This document shows positions 43,924-51,061 of a stretch of 53,982 nucleotides of DNA, one piece after another. Below the pieces are notes generated by a model, which was not told the DNA's origin, searched no databases, and saw nothing but the letters and a program-made list of their open reading frames with translations. The stretch spans positions 1 to 53,982 of the forward strand of contig NZ_JAFBCZ010000038.1 in assembly GCF_016907925.1 (NCBI RefSeq). The letters run 5' to 3'. The position numbers were made by a program, and so were the translations under genes. This DNA is from Herpetosiphon giganteus. GTDB taxonomy: Bacteria; Chloroflexota; Chloroflexia; Chloroflexales; Herpetosiphonaceae. Position 1 is the first letter of the stretch. Each line of letters opens with the position of its first letter.

Positions 43924-44249
43924 AACTATTAGGACGCATTGTTATTATCGCGCTGGCAGCGGCCTTGGTAATTGGAAGTTTAGTTACATTCGTGCCAAAT
44001 AGTGCGGCAACTGGCTTTGCTGCTGGGCGACCTGAACGCCAATTGACACTTGAGGCTGACCAACCAACCACTGAGCAATCGACCAGCGCTGCCCGACCGG
44101 AATTTGCTGGCCGCGAGCGTGGTGGCGATCATCATGAAGGTGGTTTTGGCCATATCATTCGCAATGCTGCTATTATGGCAATTATTATTGCGTTGGTGGC
44201 GTTTGGCATGCGCTGGTTGCGTCGCCGCCGCGATGTTGTTTGGCTCTAG
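43920..44249 (+). CDS. Small membrane protein
   Basis: A 109-residue protein with an N-terminal helix (about 5-25), an acidic/His-containing outside segment (GDHHEGGFGH near residue 80) and a second helix ending in basic RWLRRRRD. AAGGAG before the ATG and the ATGA overlap with the DUF4405 gene support it. No family was recognised. With its neighbours it may form a membrane sensor. Confidence 0.75.
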   Translation: MKLLGRIVIIALAAALVIGSLVTFVPNSAATGFAAGRPERQLTLEADQPTTEQSTSAARPEFAGRERGGDHHEGGFGHIIRNAAIMAIIIALVAFGMRWLRRRRDVVWL

Positions 44250-44289
44250 CTGCTTGTTTGCACCCGCTGCGGGAGATTGGAAACGTATA

Positions 44290-44985
44290 ATGGCTCAAAC
44301 AATTTTAGTCATCGATGATGAAGCAAAGCTGCGCGAATTGCTGCGCAGTTATTTGCAAAATGAAGGCTTTAACGTTTTTGAGGCCAAAAATGGTCGTGAA
44401 GGTTTGTATGTGGCTCGTGAAGTCAAGCCCGATTTAATTTTGCTTGATATTATGATGCCCGAACTTGGTGGGCTTGATTTTATGCGCGCTTGGAATAAAG
44501 AAGCAGAAACGCCAATTATTTTATTAACTGCCAAAATTGAAGACCACGATAAAATTATTGGCTTGGAACTTGGCGCAGATGATTATATTACCAAGCCATT
44601 TAATGCACGCGAAGTTATGGCACGAGTGCGAGCTGTGTTGCGCCGCAGCTATAAAGCGCCAACTCAAGCCGATATGCTGCGAATTGGCGAAATTGTGCTA
44701 GAGCGTTCGGCATGCACCTTGATGGTTGGCGAGCAGATTATCGACCTCACGCCATCGGAATTTGAAATTTTGGCGACATTAATGGCCTCGCCTGGACACG
44801 TATTTTCGCGCTTAGATTTGCTTGATCGCACCTCGGGCCAAGCGTATGAAGGCTATGAACGCACAATTGATGTGCATATTCGCAATTTGCGCAGCAAAAT
44901 CGAACCCGACCCAAAGAACCCGCGTTATATCGAAACTGTCTATGGGGTTGGCTATCGCTTTGCCCGCCCGAAACGGCCAGAATGA
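44290..44985 (+). CDS. OmpR-family response regulator
   Basis: A 231-residue regulator: receiver with VIDDEAK, phospho-accepting Asp in LILLDIMMPE, LLTAK, YITKPF, then a winged-helix domain (about 135-231) ending in IDVHIRNLRSKIEPDP and VYGVGYRF. The start at 44290 is chosen because the family begins here. The long upstream reading frame is in another gene. Its stop overlaps the kinase start (ATGA). Confidence 0.92.
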   Translation: MAQTILVIDDEAKLRELLRSYLQNEGFNVFEAKNGREGLYVAREVKPDLILLDIMMPELGGLDFMRAWNKEAETPIILLTAKIEDHDKIIGLELGADDYITKPFNAREVMARVRAVLRRSYKAPTQADMLRIGEIVLERSACTLMVGEQIIDLTPSEFEILATLMASPGHVFSRLDLLDRTSGQAYEGYERTIDVHIRNLRSKIEPDPKNPRYIETVYGVGYRFARPKRPE

Positions 44986-46361
44986 TGATGCTGCGCTCAT
45001 TGACTTGGAAATTGACCATTGCCTTCTTGGGCGTTGGCTTGATTGGCGCTTTAGTCGTGGCTTTGCTGGCCCGCCAAAGCGCGCGCAACGAGTTTGATCG
45101 CTTTATCTCGGAGCGCGATCAAACGGCATTAATTACTGCCGTGACCAATTATTATGTGAGCCACGCTAGCTGGGATGGCTTAGAAACCGAGATCAATCAA
45201 GCGCCCGATTTGGCCTTTTATCGGCGCAGCGCAACTCTGTTTGACCGTGATGGCAAGGTGGTTTTGGCCAATGGCCCGTATCTTCCAGGCGTGACGGTTG
45301 ATCAAGCTACCTTGGATGCGACCCAACCCTTGACTGTTGCCAACCAAACTGTGGGCTATATTGCGTTTGGGATTATTCAAGGCGTGCAACCACCTGCCTT
45401 CAGCCCCGAAATGCTGACCAAAACTGGGCCATCGCCCGGCCAGCTGGCCTTTGATCAACGGATTACGTGGGCGATTACGATCAGTGCGATTTTTGCTACT
45501 AGCGTTGCTTTATTGGTTGGCACGTTTTTGGCGCGACGGCTAACCCGCTCGTTGCGCGAGTTGACGGTGGCAACCCAAGCTATGGCTGCTGGCCATTTGG
45601 AGCAACAAGTGGCAGTGCGTTCAAATGATGAAATTGGCGATTTGGCTCGTTCGTTTAATCATATGAGCGCCGATTTGAGCAAAGCCACCCATTTGCGCAA
45701 ACAGATGACCGCCGATCTTGCCCACGATTTGCGCACGCCGCTGAGCATTTTGCGTGGCTATGCAGAAGGCTTGCGCGACGGCGTTTTGCAGCCCTCAGAG
45801 ACGATCTACACCGTGATTTTTGATGAAGTGACGCATCTTCAGCGCTTGGTTGACGATTTGCGCGTGCTTTCGTTGGCCGATGCTGGCGAACTCTCGCTCA
45901 ATCGACGTTTGGTTGATCCAGCGGCATTGATGGAGCGCACCGTTTTGGGCGCGTTTGTGCAGGCTGAGCGTCAAAATATCGAGCTAAAACTTGAAACTGA
46001 AGCAGGTTTGCCATCAGTATCGGTTGATACAGATCGCATGGCCCAGGTCTTGAATAATTTGGTTAATAATGCCTTGCGCCATACCAAAGTTGGCAGCATT
46101 AGCCTGCTTGCCAAGCGCCAAGCGCAAACAGTCCAACTGATTATTCGCGATACTGGCAGCGGAATTGCCGCTGCTGATGTGCCCTATATTTTCGCCCGTT
46201 TCTACCGTGGTGATAGCTCGCGCCAACGTGAAGATCAAGCCTCGACTGGCTTGGGTTTGGCAATTGTCAAAGCAATTGTTGAGGCCCATGCTGGCCAAAT
46301 CGAGGTCGAATCGACCGTAGGTCAAGGGACGAGTTTTAGCATTACATTACCAATTGCTTGA
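44982..46361 (+). CDS. Sensor histidine kinase (BaeS-like)
   Basis: A 459-residue kinase with two transmembrane helices (about 8-30 and 160-182) bounding an extracytoplasmic sensor of about 130 residues, then HAMP (about 183-235), HisKA with AHDLRTPLSILRGY and HATPase with NNALRH, DTGSGI and GLGLAI. It pairs with the OmpR-family regulator by overlap. Three ATGs stand in a row, so the exact start is uncertain by two codons. Confidence 0.92.
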   Translation: MMMLRSLTWKLTIAFLGVGLIGALVVALLARQSARNEFDRFISERDQTALITAVTNYYVSHASWDGLETEINQAPDLAFYRRSATLFDRDGKVVLANGPYLPGVTVDQATLDATQPLTVANQTVGYIAFGIIQGVQPPAFSPEMLTKTGPSPGQLAFDQRITWAITISAIFATSVALLVGTFLARRLTRSLRELTVATQAMAAGHLEQQVAVRSNDEIGDLARSFNHMSADLSKATHLRKQMTADLAHDLRTPLSILRGYAEGLRDGVLQPSETIYTVIFDEVTHLQRLVDDLRVLSLADAGELSLNRRLVDPAALMERTVLGAFVQAERQNIELKLETEAGLPSVSVDTDRMAQVLNNLVNNALRHTKVGSISLLAKRQAQTVQLIIRDTGSGIAAADVPYIFARFYRGDSSRQREDQASTGLGLAIVKAIVEAHAGQIEVESTVGQGTSFSITLPIA

Positions 46362-46415
46362 CAACAGGCGTATACTGTTTGAAACATGTGTTCGTATAGT
46401 TAAAGGGTGAATGGT

Positions 46416-46799
46416 ATGCAAATCAAGATGACCAGCGTGTTTGTCGACGACCAAGCCAAGGCCTTGAAGTTTTATACCGAAGTGTTGGAGTTTATTAAAA
46501 AGTTTGAAGTGCCGGTTGGCGAATTTTTATGGCTAACTGTGGTTTCGCCCGAAGCCCCCGATGAAATTGAACTTGTGCTCGAACCCAACAATCATCCGGC
46601 TGCCAAAGCCTACCAAGCGGCGCTCAAAACCGATGGAATCCCTTGTTTGAGTTTGGCAGTTAAAGATATTGATGCAGAATATAAGCGCATGCAGGGTTTG
46701 GGCGTTGAATTTCGTAGCCCACCCACCGACATGGGGCCAACTCGCGCTGCAATCTTCGATGACACATGTGGTAATTGGATTCAAATGTATCAAAGTTAA
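46416..46799 (+). CDS. VOC/glyoxalase-like protein
   Basis: A 127-residue vicinal oxygen chelate fold protein. It has the two beta-alpha-beta-beta-beta halves: TSVFVDDQAKALKFYTEVL and SLAVKDIDAEYKRMQGLG, ending in FDDTCGNWIQMYQ with the typical metal-region Asp/Asn. Glu or Gln metal ligands at the usual places are partial, so it may be an enzyme or an antibiotic-binding protein. AAAGGG precedes the ATG at 46416. GTG at 46407 is an alternative. Confidence 0.82.
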   Translation: MQIKMTSVFVDDQAKALKFYTEVLEFIKKFEVPVGEFLWLTVVSPEAPDEIELVLEPNNHPAAKAYQAALKTDGIPCLSLAVKDIDAEYKRMQGLGVEFRSPPTDMGPTRAAIFDDTCGNWIQMYQS

Positions 46800-46801
46800 C
46801 G

Positions 46802-46845
46802 GGGAGTGCAACCGCGAAGAGCGCGAAGAACACGAAGAAAATGCA
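46802..46845. repeat. Nine-base word repeat
   Basis: CGCGAAGAG, CGCGAAGAA and CACGAAGAA stand in tandem just after the VOC gene stop. The same words recur at 31740, 33228 and 53290. Confidence 0.8.
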
Positions 46846-46890
46846 TGATGGGGAAATCGAACGATCTTCACAATCTACCAAATGAATTTT

Positions 46891-46951
46891 AGGGGGTGCA
46901 GGGGATGAAAACCCCCTGCGTTTCCCTCCGGCGGAGGGACGGAAGGGTGGC
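46891..46951. repeat. Tandem GC-rich hairpins
   Basis: GCAGGGG (46898-46904) pairs with CCCCTGC (46913-46919), and CCCTCC (46924-46929) pairs with GGAGGG (46933-46938). Such GC-rich double hairpins look like dispersed repetitive elements. It lies upstream of the macrodomain gene and may end VOC transcription. Confidence 0.65.
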
Positions 46952-46974
46952 AAACGATAGAAGTGAGCATTGCC

Positions 46975-47427
46975 ATGCTTGAATATTGCCAAGGAAATCT
47001 GCTAGCAGCCAAAACTGCGGCCTTAGTAAACCCAGTTAATTGTGTTGGGGTGATGGGCAAGGGCCTGGCGCTGCAATTTCGCCAAGCTTTTCCTGCCAAT
47101 TATCAAGCCTATGTCAAGGCATGTCGGGCTGGAGTTGTGCAGCTTGGCTCGATGTTTGTGTTTGTTGAATCAAGCGTTGAGCAGCCAGTGACAATTATCA
47201 ATTTCCCCACCAAACAGCATTGGAAGCAGCAATCGCGCTTGGCCGATATTGCGAGCGGCTTAGATGCCTTAATCACTGTAGTTGCAGCGCATTCGCTTGA
47301 TTCGCTGGCGCTGCCTGCCTTGGGCTGTGGCTATGGCGGCTTGGCGTGGGCCGACGTTGAGCCACTGATCATCAAGGCCTTTGAGCGCGTGCCAAACGTG
47401 CATGTTCATTTGTACCTACCGCAATAA
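46975..47427 (+). CDS. Macrodomain protein, DarG/TARG1-like
   Basis: A 150-residue single macrodomain. NPVNCVGVMGKGLALQF (about residues 19-35), NFPTKQHWKQQS and ALPALGCGYGGL match the DarG/TARG1 subgroup that removes ADP-ribose from DNA or proteins. No DarT toxin gene stands next to it, and it lacks the long C-terminal domain of DarG, so it acts as a solitary antitoxin or repair enzyme (inference). No strong ribosome site is seen; GTG at 46963 is an alternative start. A terminator follows. Confidence 0.86.
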   Translation: MLEYCQGNLLAAKTAALVNPVNCVGVMGKGLALQFRQAFPANYQAYVKACRAGVVQLGSMFVFVESSVEQPVTIINFPTKQHWKQQSRLADIASGLDALITVVAAHSLDSLALPALGCGYGGLAWADVEPLIIKAFERVPNVHVHLYLPQ

Positions 47428-47456
47428 CCAAAACAAATACTCTGTTCTGTTGGAAG

Positions 47457-47477
47457 CACGCCTTAGGCGTGTTTTTT
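47457..47477 (+). terminator. Intrinsic terminator after macrodomain gene
   Basis: CACGCC (47457-47462), loop TTA, GGCGTG (47466-47471) followed by TTTTTT (47472-47477). Confidence 0.9.
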
Positions 47478-47502
47478 CTATTTAATCCTGAGTGTGCAAA
47501 AT

Positions 47503-47531
47503 TTGGCATTTAATTGCAGCTAACCTACTAA
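47503..47531 (+). promoter_or_regulatory. Candidate promoter of small AT-rich gene pair
   Basis: TTGGCA (47503-47508), a 17-base spacer and TACTAA (47526-47531) lie about 27 bases before the start codon of the next gene. The -10 box is imperfect. Confidence 0.4.
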
Positions 47532-47557
47532 CGATGATTAACGAAAGGATTATTAAG

Positions 47558-47884
47558 ATGGCAAAGTCGCTATTGTATAGCCTTCAATCGTCACATTGTT
47601 GTGCTAGCCGCAGCCTCATTGTTGTTAGTCGTGAAGGCGGATTTATCACTCAAAATTGTACAAGCTGTGGCAAACCCCGCGCAATCAGACCTGAGCATAT
47701 TCCTAGTGCTCTATGTACTCTTTGCTCAATTCCAATGCTTGTTAAGGTCTTTAATAAAAATTATGCCTATATTTGCCAACGTTGTACGAATATTCATATG
47801 ATCTACCAGTTAGTTCCAGCGTGGGAAGAATACTTTGAATATACTGGCTTTGCTATTCCAAATCTTGATAATTATAGCTTTTGA
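47558..47884 (+). CDS. Small zinc-ribbon-type protein
   Basis: A 108-residue protein with three CxxC pairs: CTSC (about residue 36), CTLC and CQRC, spaced as in one or two zinc ribbons, plus an early CC. Its DNA is visibly richer in A and T than that of the neighbours. AAAGGA before the ATG at 47558 supports this start. The earlier ATG at 47534 and GTG at 47492 are less likely. It and the next gene share a near-identical leader (AAAGGATT) and are 32 bases apart. Function unknown; nucleic-acid binding is plausible. Confidence 0.65.
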   Translation: MAKSLLYSLQSSHCCASRSLIVVSREGGFITQNCTSCGKPRAIRPEHIPSALCTLCSIPMLVKVFNKNYAYICQRCTNIHMIYQLVPAWEEYFEYTGFAIPNLDNYSF

Positions 47885-47916
47885 TAATTGATATAAACAT
47901 GAAAGGATTGATTGTA

Positions 47917-48252
47917 ATGACCACTCAAGCTCTTCGAAAAGAAACATTTGCCAGCTATTATAAAGATTTGCTACTGTATTTATGGAATAATGGCACACCT
48001 CGAACGATTATAAAATCACAAATCTATCAATTGGTTGGCGCGAGTGCATATGGTAATCATAATAAACTGAGTTTAGCTCCTTGGGCATTAGTCGAAAATT
48101 GTGATCGTAATAAAGCTCGTTGTCTAAATCAGCGTGGAATCGAATTTATTCAAGGGCAATTACAAATTCCATTGATAATTGTGCGCGATGAGACAGAAAT
48201 CTGGCGAGCTGACACAGGTACACGTTTAATTCATTTTCAGGATGTGGAATAA
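47917..48252 (+). CDS. Hypothetical protein, partner of zinc-ribbon gene
   Basis: A 111-residue protein starting MTTQALRKETFASYYKD. The middle (LVGASAYGNHNKLSLAPWALVE) and the end (RGIEFIQGQLQIPLIIVRD) look like a winged-helix fold, in the way seen in some phage or mobile-element proteins, but I cannot assign a family. AT-rich like the previous gene, with an AAAGGA site nine bases before the ATG. Probably one transcription unit with the zinc-ribbon gene and possibly laterally acquired. Confidence 0.6.
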   Translation: MTTQALRKETFASYYKDLLLYLWNNGTPRTIIKSQIYQLVGASAYGNHNKLSLAPWALVENCDRNKARCLNQRGIEFIQGQLQIPLIIVRDETEIWRADTGTRLIHFQDVE

Positions 48253-48312
48253 GTTTAATGGAGAGAGTGCTGCTTTTGTGCTATAAACGTTTATGAAAGG
48301 AGCACTCAATTT

Positions 48313-49134
48313 ATGCCTACACAAATTCTTGATGTGGTAGTGGAGCGCTTGCGAACGGTGGCTGGAGTGGAGGCCTTGGTGCTTGGTGGCTCGCGGGCAC
48401 GAGGCACGCATCACGCCGAATCGGATTATGATATTGGGATTTATTATCGCAGCGCTTTGGATGTTATGGCCTTGCAAGGCCATGCGCAGGCGCTTGATGA
48501 TTTGCAGCGCGAGCAATTGCTGACCGACATCGGCGGTTGGGGGCCGTGGATTAATGGCGGTGGTTGGTTGACGATCCAGGCGATGCCTGTTGATTGGCTG
48601 TATCGCGATTTGAACAAGGTTGAGCAGGTGTTGGCTGCTTGTAACGCTGGCCAAGTGACAATTGATTATCAGCCAGGCCATCCTCATGGCTTTGTTTCGG
48701 CAATTTATCTGGCTGAAGTGGCGCTTTGCCAGCCCTTGTATGATCCCCATTTGAACGTGGCCAACCTCAAGCAACAGCTGCATGCCTACCCACCTACCTT
48801 ACAAGAAGCATTGATTGGACGTTTTTGGGAAGCTGATTTTGCCCTTGCTAATGCGCGCAAAGCAGTGAAACACGGTGATTCGGCGTATATTGCAGGCTGT
48901 TGCTTTCGGTCGGTTATGGTTCTAACCCAGACGCTCTTTGCGCTCAATCAGCACTATTGGATGAACGAAAAAGGTTCGGTTGCGCTGGCAAGTGGGTTTA
49001 AGCACGTGCCAGCTGGTTACGATCAGCAGGTTGCGCGGATATTTAGCCTGCTTCAGCCGCAGCCCGAATCAATTGCTCAAGCCTTAGATGAGCTAGAACA
49101 GTTGATTCGAGCGACAGCAGCCTTGTTAGCTTAG
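48313..49134 (+). CDS. Nucleotidyltransferase-domain protein
   Basis: A 273-residue protein of the Pol-beta-like nucleotidyltransferase superfamily. The motif GGSRARGTHHAESDYDIGIYY (residues about 24-44) contains the GS and D-x-D metal aspartates; the C-terminal part is helical, as in DUF4037/aminoglycoside adenylyltransferase-like proteins. AAAGGAGC precedes the ATG. It converges with the anti-sigma gene with a 4-base overlap. It may modify a small molecule or another protein. Confidence 0.8.
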   Translation: MPTQILDVVVERLRTVAGVEALVLGGSRARGTHHAESDYDIGIYYRSALDVMALQGHAQALDDLQREQLLTDIGGWGPWINGGGWLTIQAMPVDWLYRDLNKVEQVLAACNAGQVTIDYQPGHPHGFVSAIYLAEVALCQPLYDPHLNVANLKQQLHAYPPTLQEALIGRFWEADFALANARKAVKHGDSAYIAGCCFRSVMVLTQTLFALNQHYWMNEKGSVALASGFKHVPAGYDQQVARIFSLLQPQPESIAQALDELEQLIRATAALLA

Positions 49135-49952
49135 TTGGCTTGCAAGCTTTCGGCAATTTGCACGAGCTCTGCTTGGCCCAAGATATAGCTTTCAACCGTC
49201 ACGATTTGGCCGTTTTCTTCCCACAAGATCAAGTTGACTGCCACCGTTTCGAGATCATCATGATACATTTTGCCACCCAAATCTTTGATGTACAACGGTG
49301 CTTGCTCAACATACAAGCCTTGCTTGTTGCGCACAGTGATTGGAGTGGTGCTGGCTGCGCCAACGCTTAAGGTATCGCCTTCTTCGATTGATCGGACATG
49401 GATATAGATCGAATCGGCTGGATTTTCGTTGGCATAGTAGCGACCATTGTAGCTAGGTTTGGCAACGTAGCCTGCTGGTAAATAGCTTGGCGCGTAGACA
49501 AACTCGTCGCTCAACACTGGTGGGACTGCGGTTGGCTCGTCTGGAATTGGAGTTGCCTCCGACTCAGGCTCGTTGATCAATTTTTCAACGTTGGTTGGCT
49601 CATTATTGACGGTCAACCAGCCAATTTGGTACAAAATTTGGCTGGCATAGCTGCGTAATGGCGGCACGGCCACGGTTGCAACAACGAGTGCCATCATGAG
49701 CGCTAAGCCGATGCGCAATTTCGATTTCAACATAAAACCTCCATAAAGTGGTTTGCGATTACCGAGCAGCTGCTGTACTCGTTTGGCGGTAGCCGCCTGC
49801 TGAGTGCTGTTTGGCTGCAAACCGATTTGGCCTAACTGTTGGGCCAGAGCGAGTAGGGCTTGATGATCAGAGTCAGCGGACGATGGTAGTTGACCAGTGT
49901 CAAGCAAATGGTCAACATCAGCATTAAATTGCTGGATTTGCTTATCGATCAT
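49131..49952 (-). CDS. Membrane anti-sigma-factor-like protein (DUF4367-like)
   Basis: A 273-residue protein: cytoplasmic N-terminal helical region (about 1-75), one transmembrane helix (about 82-104), a Pro/Glu/Thr-rich linker (about 128-150) and an extracytoplasmic domain with YLPAGYVAKP, which resembles DUF4367. There is no HxxxCxxC zinc motif. Its ATG overlaps the sigma-factor stop by four bases, so it is probably the cognate anti-sigma factor (inferred from position). Confidence 0.75.
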   Translation of the reverse strand: MIDKQIQQFNADVDHLLDTGQLPSSADSDHQALLALAQQLGQIGLQPNSTQQAATAKRVQQLLGNRKPLYGGFMLKSKLRIGLALMMALVVATVAVPPLRSYASQILYQIGWLTVNNEPTNVEKLINEPESEATPIPDEPTAVPPVLSDEFVYAPSYLPAGYVAKPSYNGRYYANENPADSIYIHVRSIEEGDTLSVGAASTTPITVRNKQGLYVEQAPLYIKDLGGKMYHDDLETVAVNLILWEENGQIVTVESYILGQAELVQIAESLQAN

Positions 49953-50497
49953 TGTTCGTATCCTGTATTTGGCAACCATTGGCGGAGGCGTTGCAGGCTG
50001 CGATAAAGCATCACCCCTACATTGCTTTCGCTATGGCCGGTAATTTCGGCAATTTGGCGATTGTTCAAACGTGCCCCGAATTTCAAGGCAATCACGTCGC
50101 GTTCATGGGCTTTGAGTTTGCCCAAAGCTTGGTGCAATTGCTGATGGGTTTCGCCGCGCACAGTATCAGCCAGCAGGTCGCTATTGTCGGCAGCATGCTC
50201 ACGGATAAAATCTAATGAAAGCCAACGCTGGCGGCGTTGCCGCTGAAAATGGCTGTCAACACAGTGGCGGGCGATTCCAAAAATCCATGCTCCCAACGAG
50301 CCACGATCGGCGCGATAGGTATCGATTCGGGTCATTGCCCGCTCAAAGGTATGGGCAACGAGATCATCAGTGATACTGGGGTCGCGCACGCGATAGTCAA
50401 TGTAGCGATAAATTGCCGCGTAATGCTGTGCGTACAGTTCACCAAAATCAATTTGGGTTGTGCTTGTATCAAGCGTTGGTTGCTGAATCCTAATCAT
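49949..50497 (-). CDS. ECF RNA polymerase sigma factor
   Basis: A 182-residue sigma-70 family protein of the ECF type. Region 2 (YAAIYRYIDYRVRDP ... AHTFERA ... GSLGAWIFGIARHCVDSH) and region 4 (LKAHERDVIALKF ... NRQIAEITGHSESNVGVMLYRSLQRLR) are complete. GAGG five bases upstream of the second ATG (50497) makes it more likely than 50500 or 50521. It directs polymerase to stress genes under control of the overlapping anti-sigma gene. Confidence 0.92.
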   Translation of the reverse strand: MIRIQQPTLDTSTTQIDFGELYAQHYAAIYRYIDYRVRDPSITDDLVAHTFERAMTRIDTYRADRGSLGAWIFGIARHCVDSHFQRQRRQRWLSLDFIREHAADNSDLLADTVRGETHQQLHQALGKLKAHERDVIALKFGARLNNRQIAEITGHSESNVGVMLYRSLQRLRQWLPNTGYEQ

Positions 50498-50564
50498 CAT
50501 TGCCTCACTTATCTGACGCACTTAAACTACACTCAACCAGCAAAAGTATTACAAGCAATGTTTA

Positions 50565-51050
50565 AATTGGCTATGGGCTATGGGCTATGGGCTATATGTA
50601 CTGGTTCATTGGATTGACAACTAGGTGCATGCCCTCACCCCCAACCCCTCTCCCACTGAATGCGGGCGAGGGGACACGGATTCAGCGGTTTCCTCTCGCC
50701 TCGCGGGCGGGAGAGGGGGCTAGGGGGTGAGGGGAAATCAGTAGTTAACGTGATGAACCATTACATCTCTGTTCTCTGTTCTCTGTTCTATGCTCTTTGT
50801 TCTTTTTGACTTTTGACTTTTGACTTTTGACTTTTGACTTTTGACTATCGGGGATTCGTTGGAAACTACAACCATTGTTCCGATAGCCTATAGCCATTAG
50901 CCAATAGCCATCTGTTCTCTGTTCTATGCTCTTTGTTCTTTTTACCTTTTGACTTTTGATGGGTGTTCGTTAAACTGGCTATAGACGTGTGGCTATTGGC
51001 TATAGGTCAAATTTCGTTAGCCAAAAGGCAATAGCCAATAGCCTTTTAAC
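50565..51050. repeat. Long heptad-register repeat region
   Basis: There is no gene in about 560 bases. GGCTATG x4 (50569-50596) starts it. A GC-rich inverted-repeat element sits at 50632-50734. From 50765 to 50963 the DNA parses into 7-base words without slip: ATCTCTG, TTCTCTG x2, TTCTATG, CTCTTTG, TTTTGAC x6 (50804-50845), the 42-base palindromic element (50845-50886), then CCTATAG, CCATTAG, CCAATAG, CCATCTG, TTCTCTG, TTCTATG, CTCTTTG and so on. A further GCTATTGG/AATAGCC group precedes the xylB ribosome site. Confidence 0.92.
50632..50734. mobile_element. MITE-like inverted-repeat element
   Basis: Left arm CCCTCACCCCCAACCCCTCT (50632-50651) and right arm GAGAGGGGGCTAGGGGGTGA (50711-50730) are nearly complementary. 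The centre holds CTGAAT (50656-50661) and ATTCAG (50680-50685). The 103-base size, ends and lack of a coding frame suggest a non-autonomous palindromic element. Target-site duplication is not clear. Confidence 0.7.
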
Positions 51051-51061
51051 GGAGCATGAGC

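Noticed and set aside
44050-44289. N-terminal extension of the OmpR-family regulator
   Set aside because: It overlaps the small membrane protein gene in another frame and has no homology to receivers; the family start at 44290 is clear.
46975-47427. Complete DarTG toxin-antitoxin system
   Set aside because: No DarT-like frame lies on either side of the macrodomain gene.
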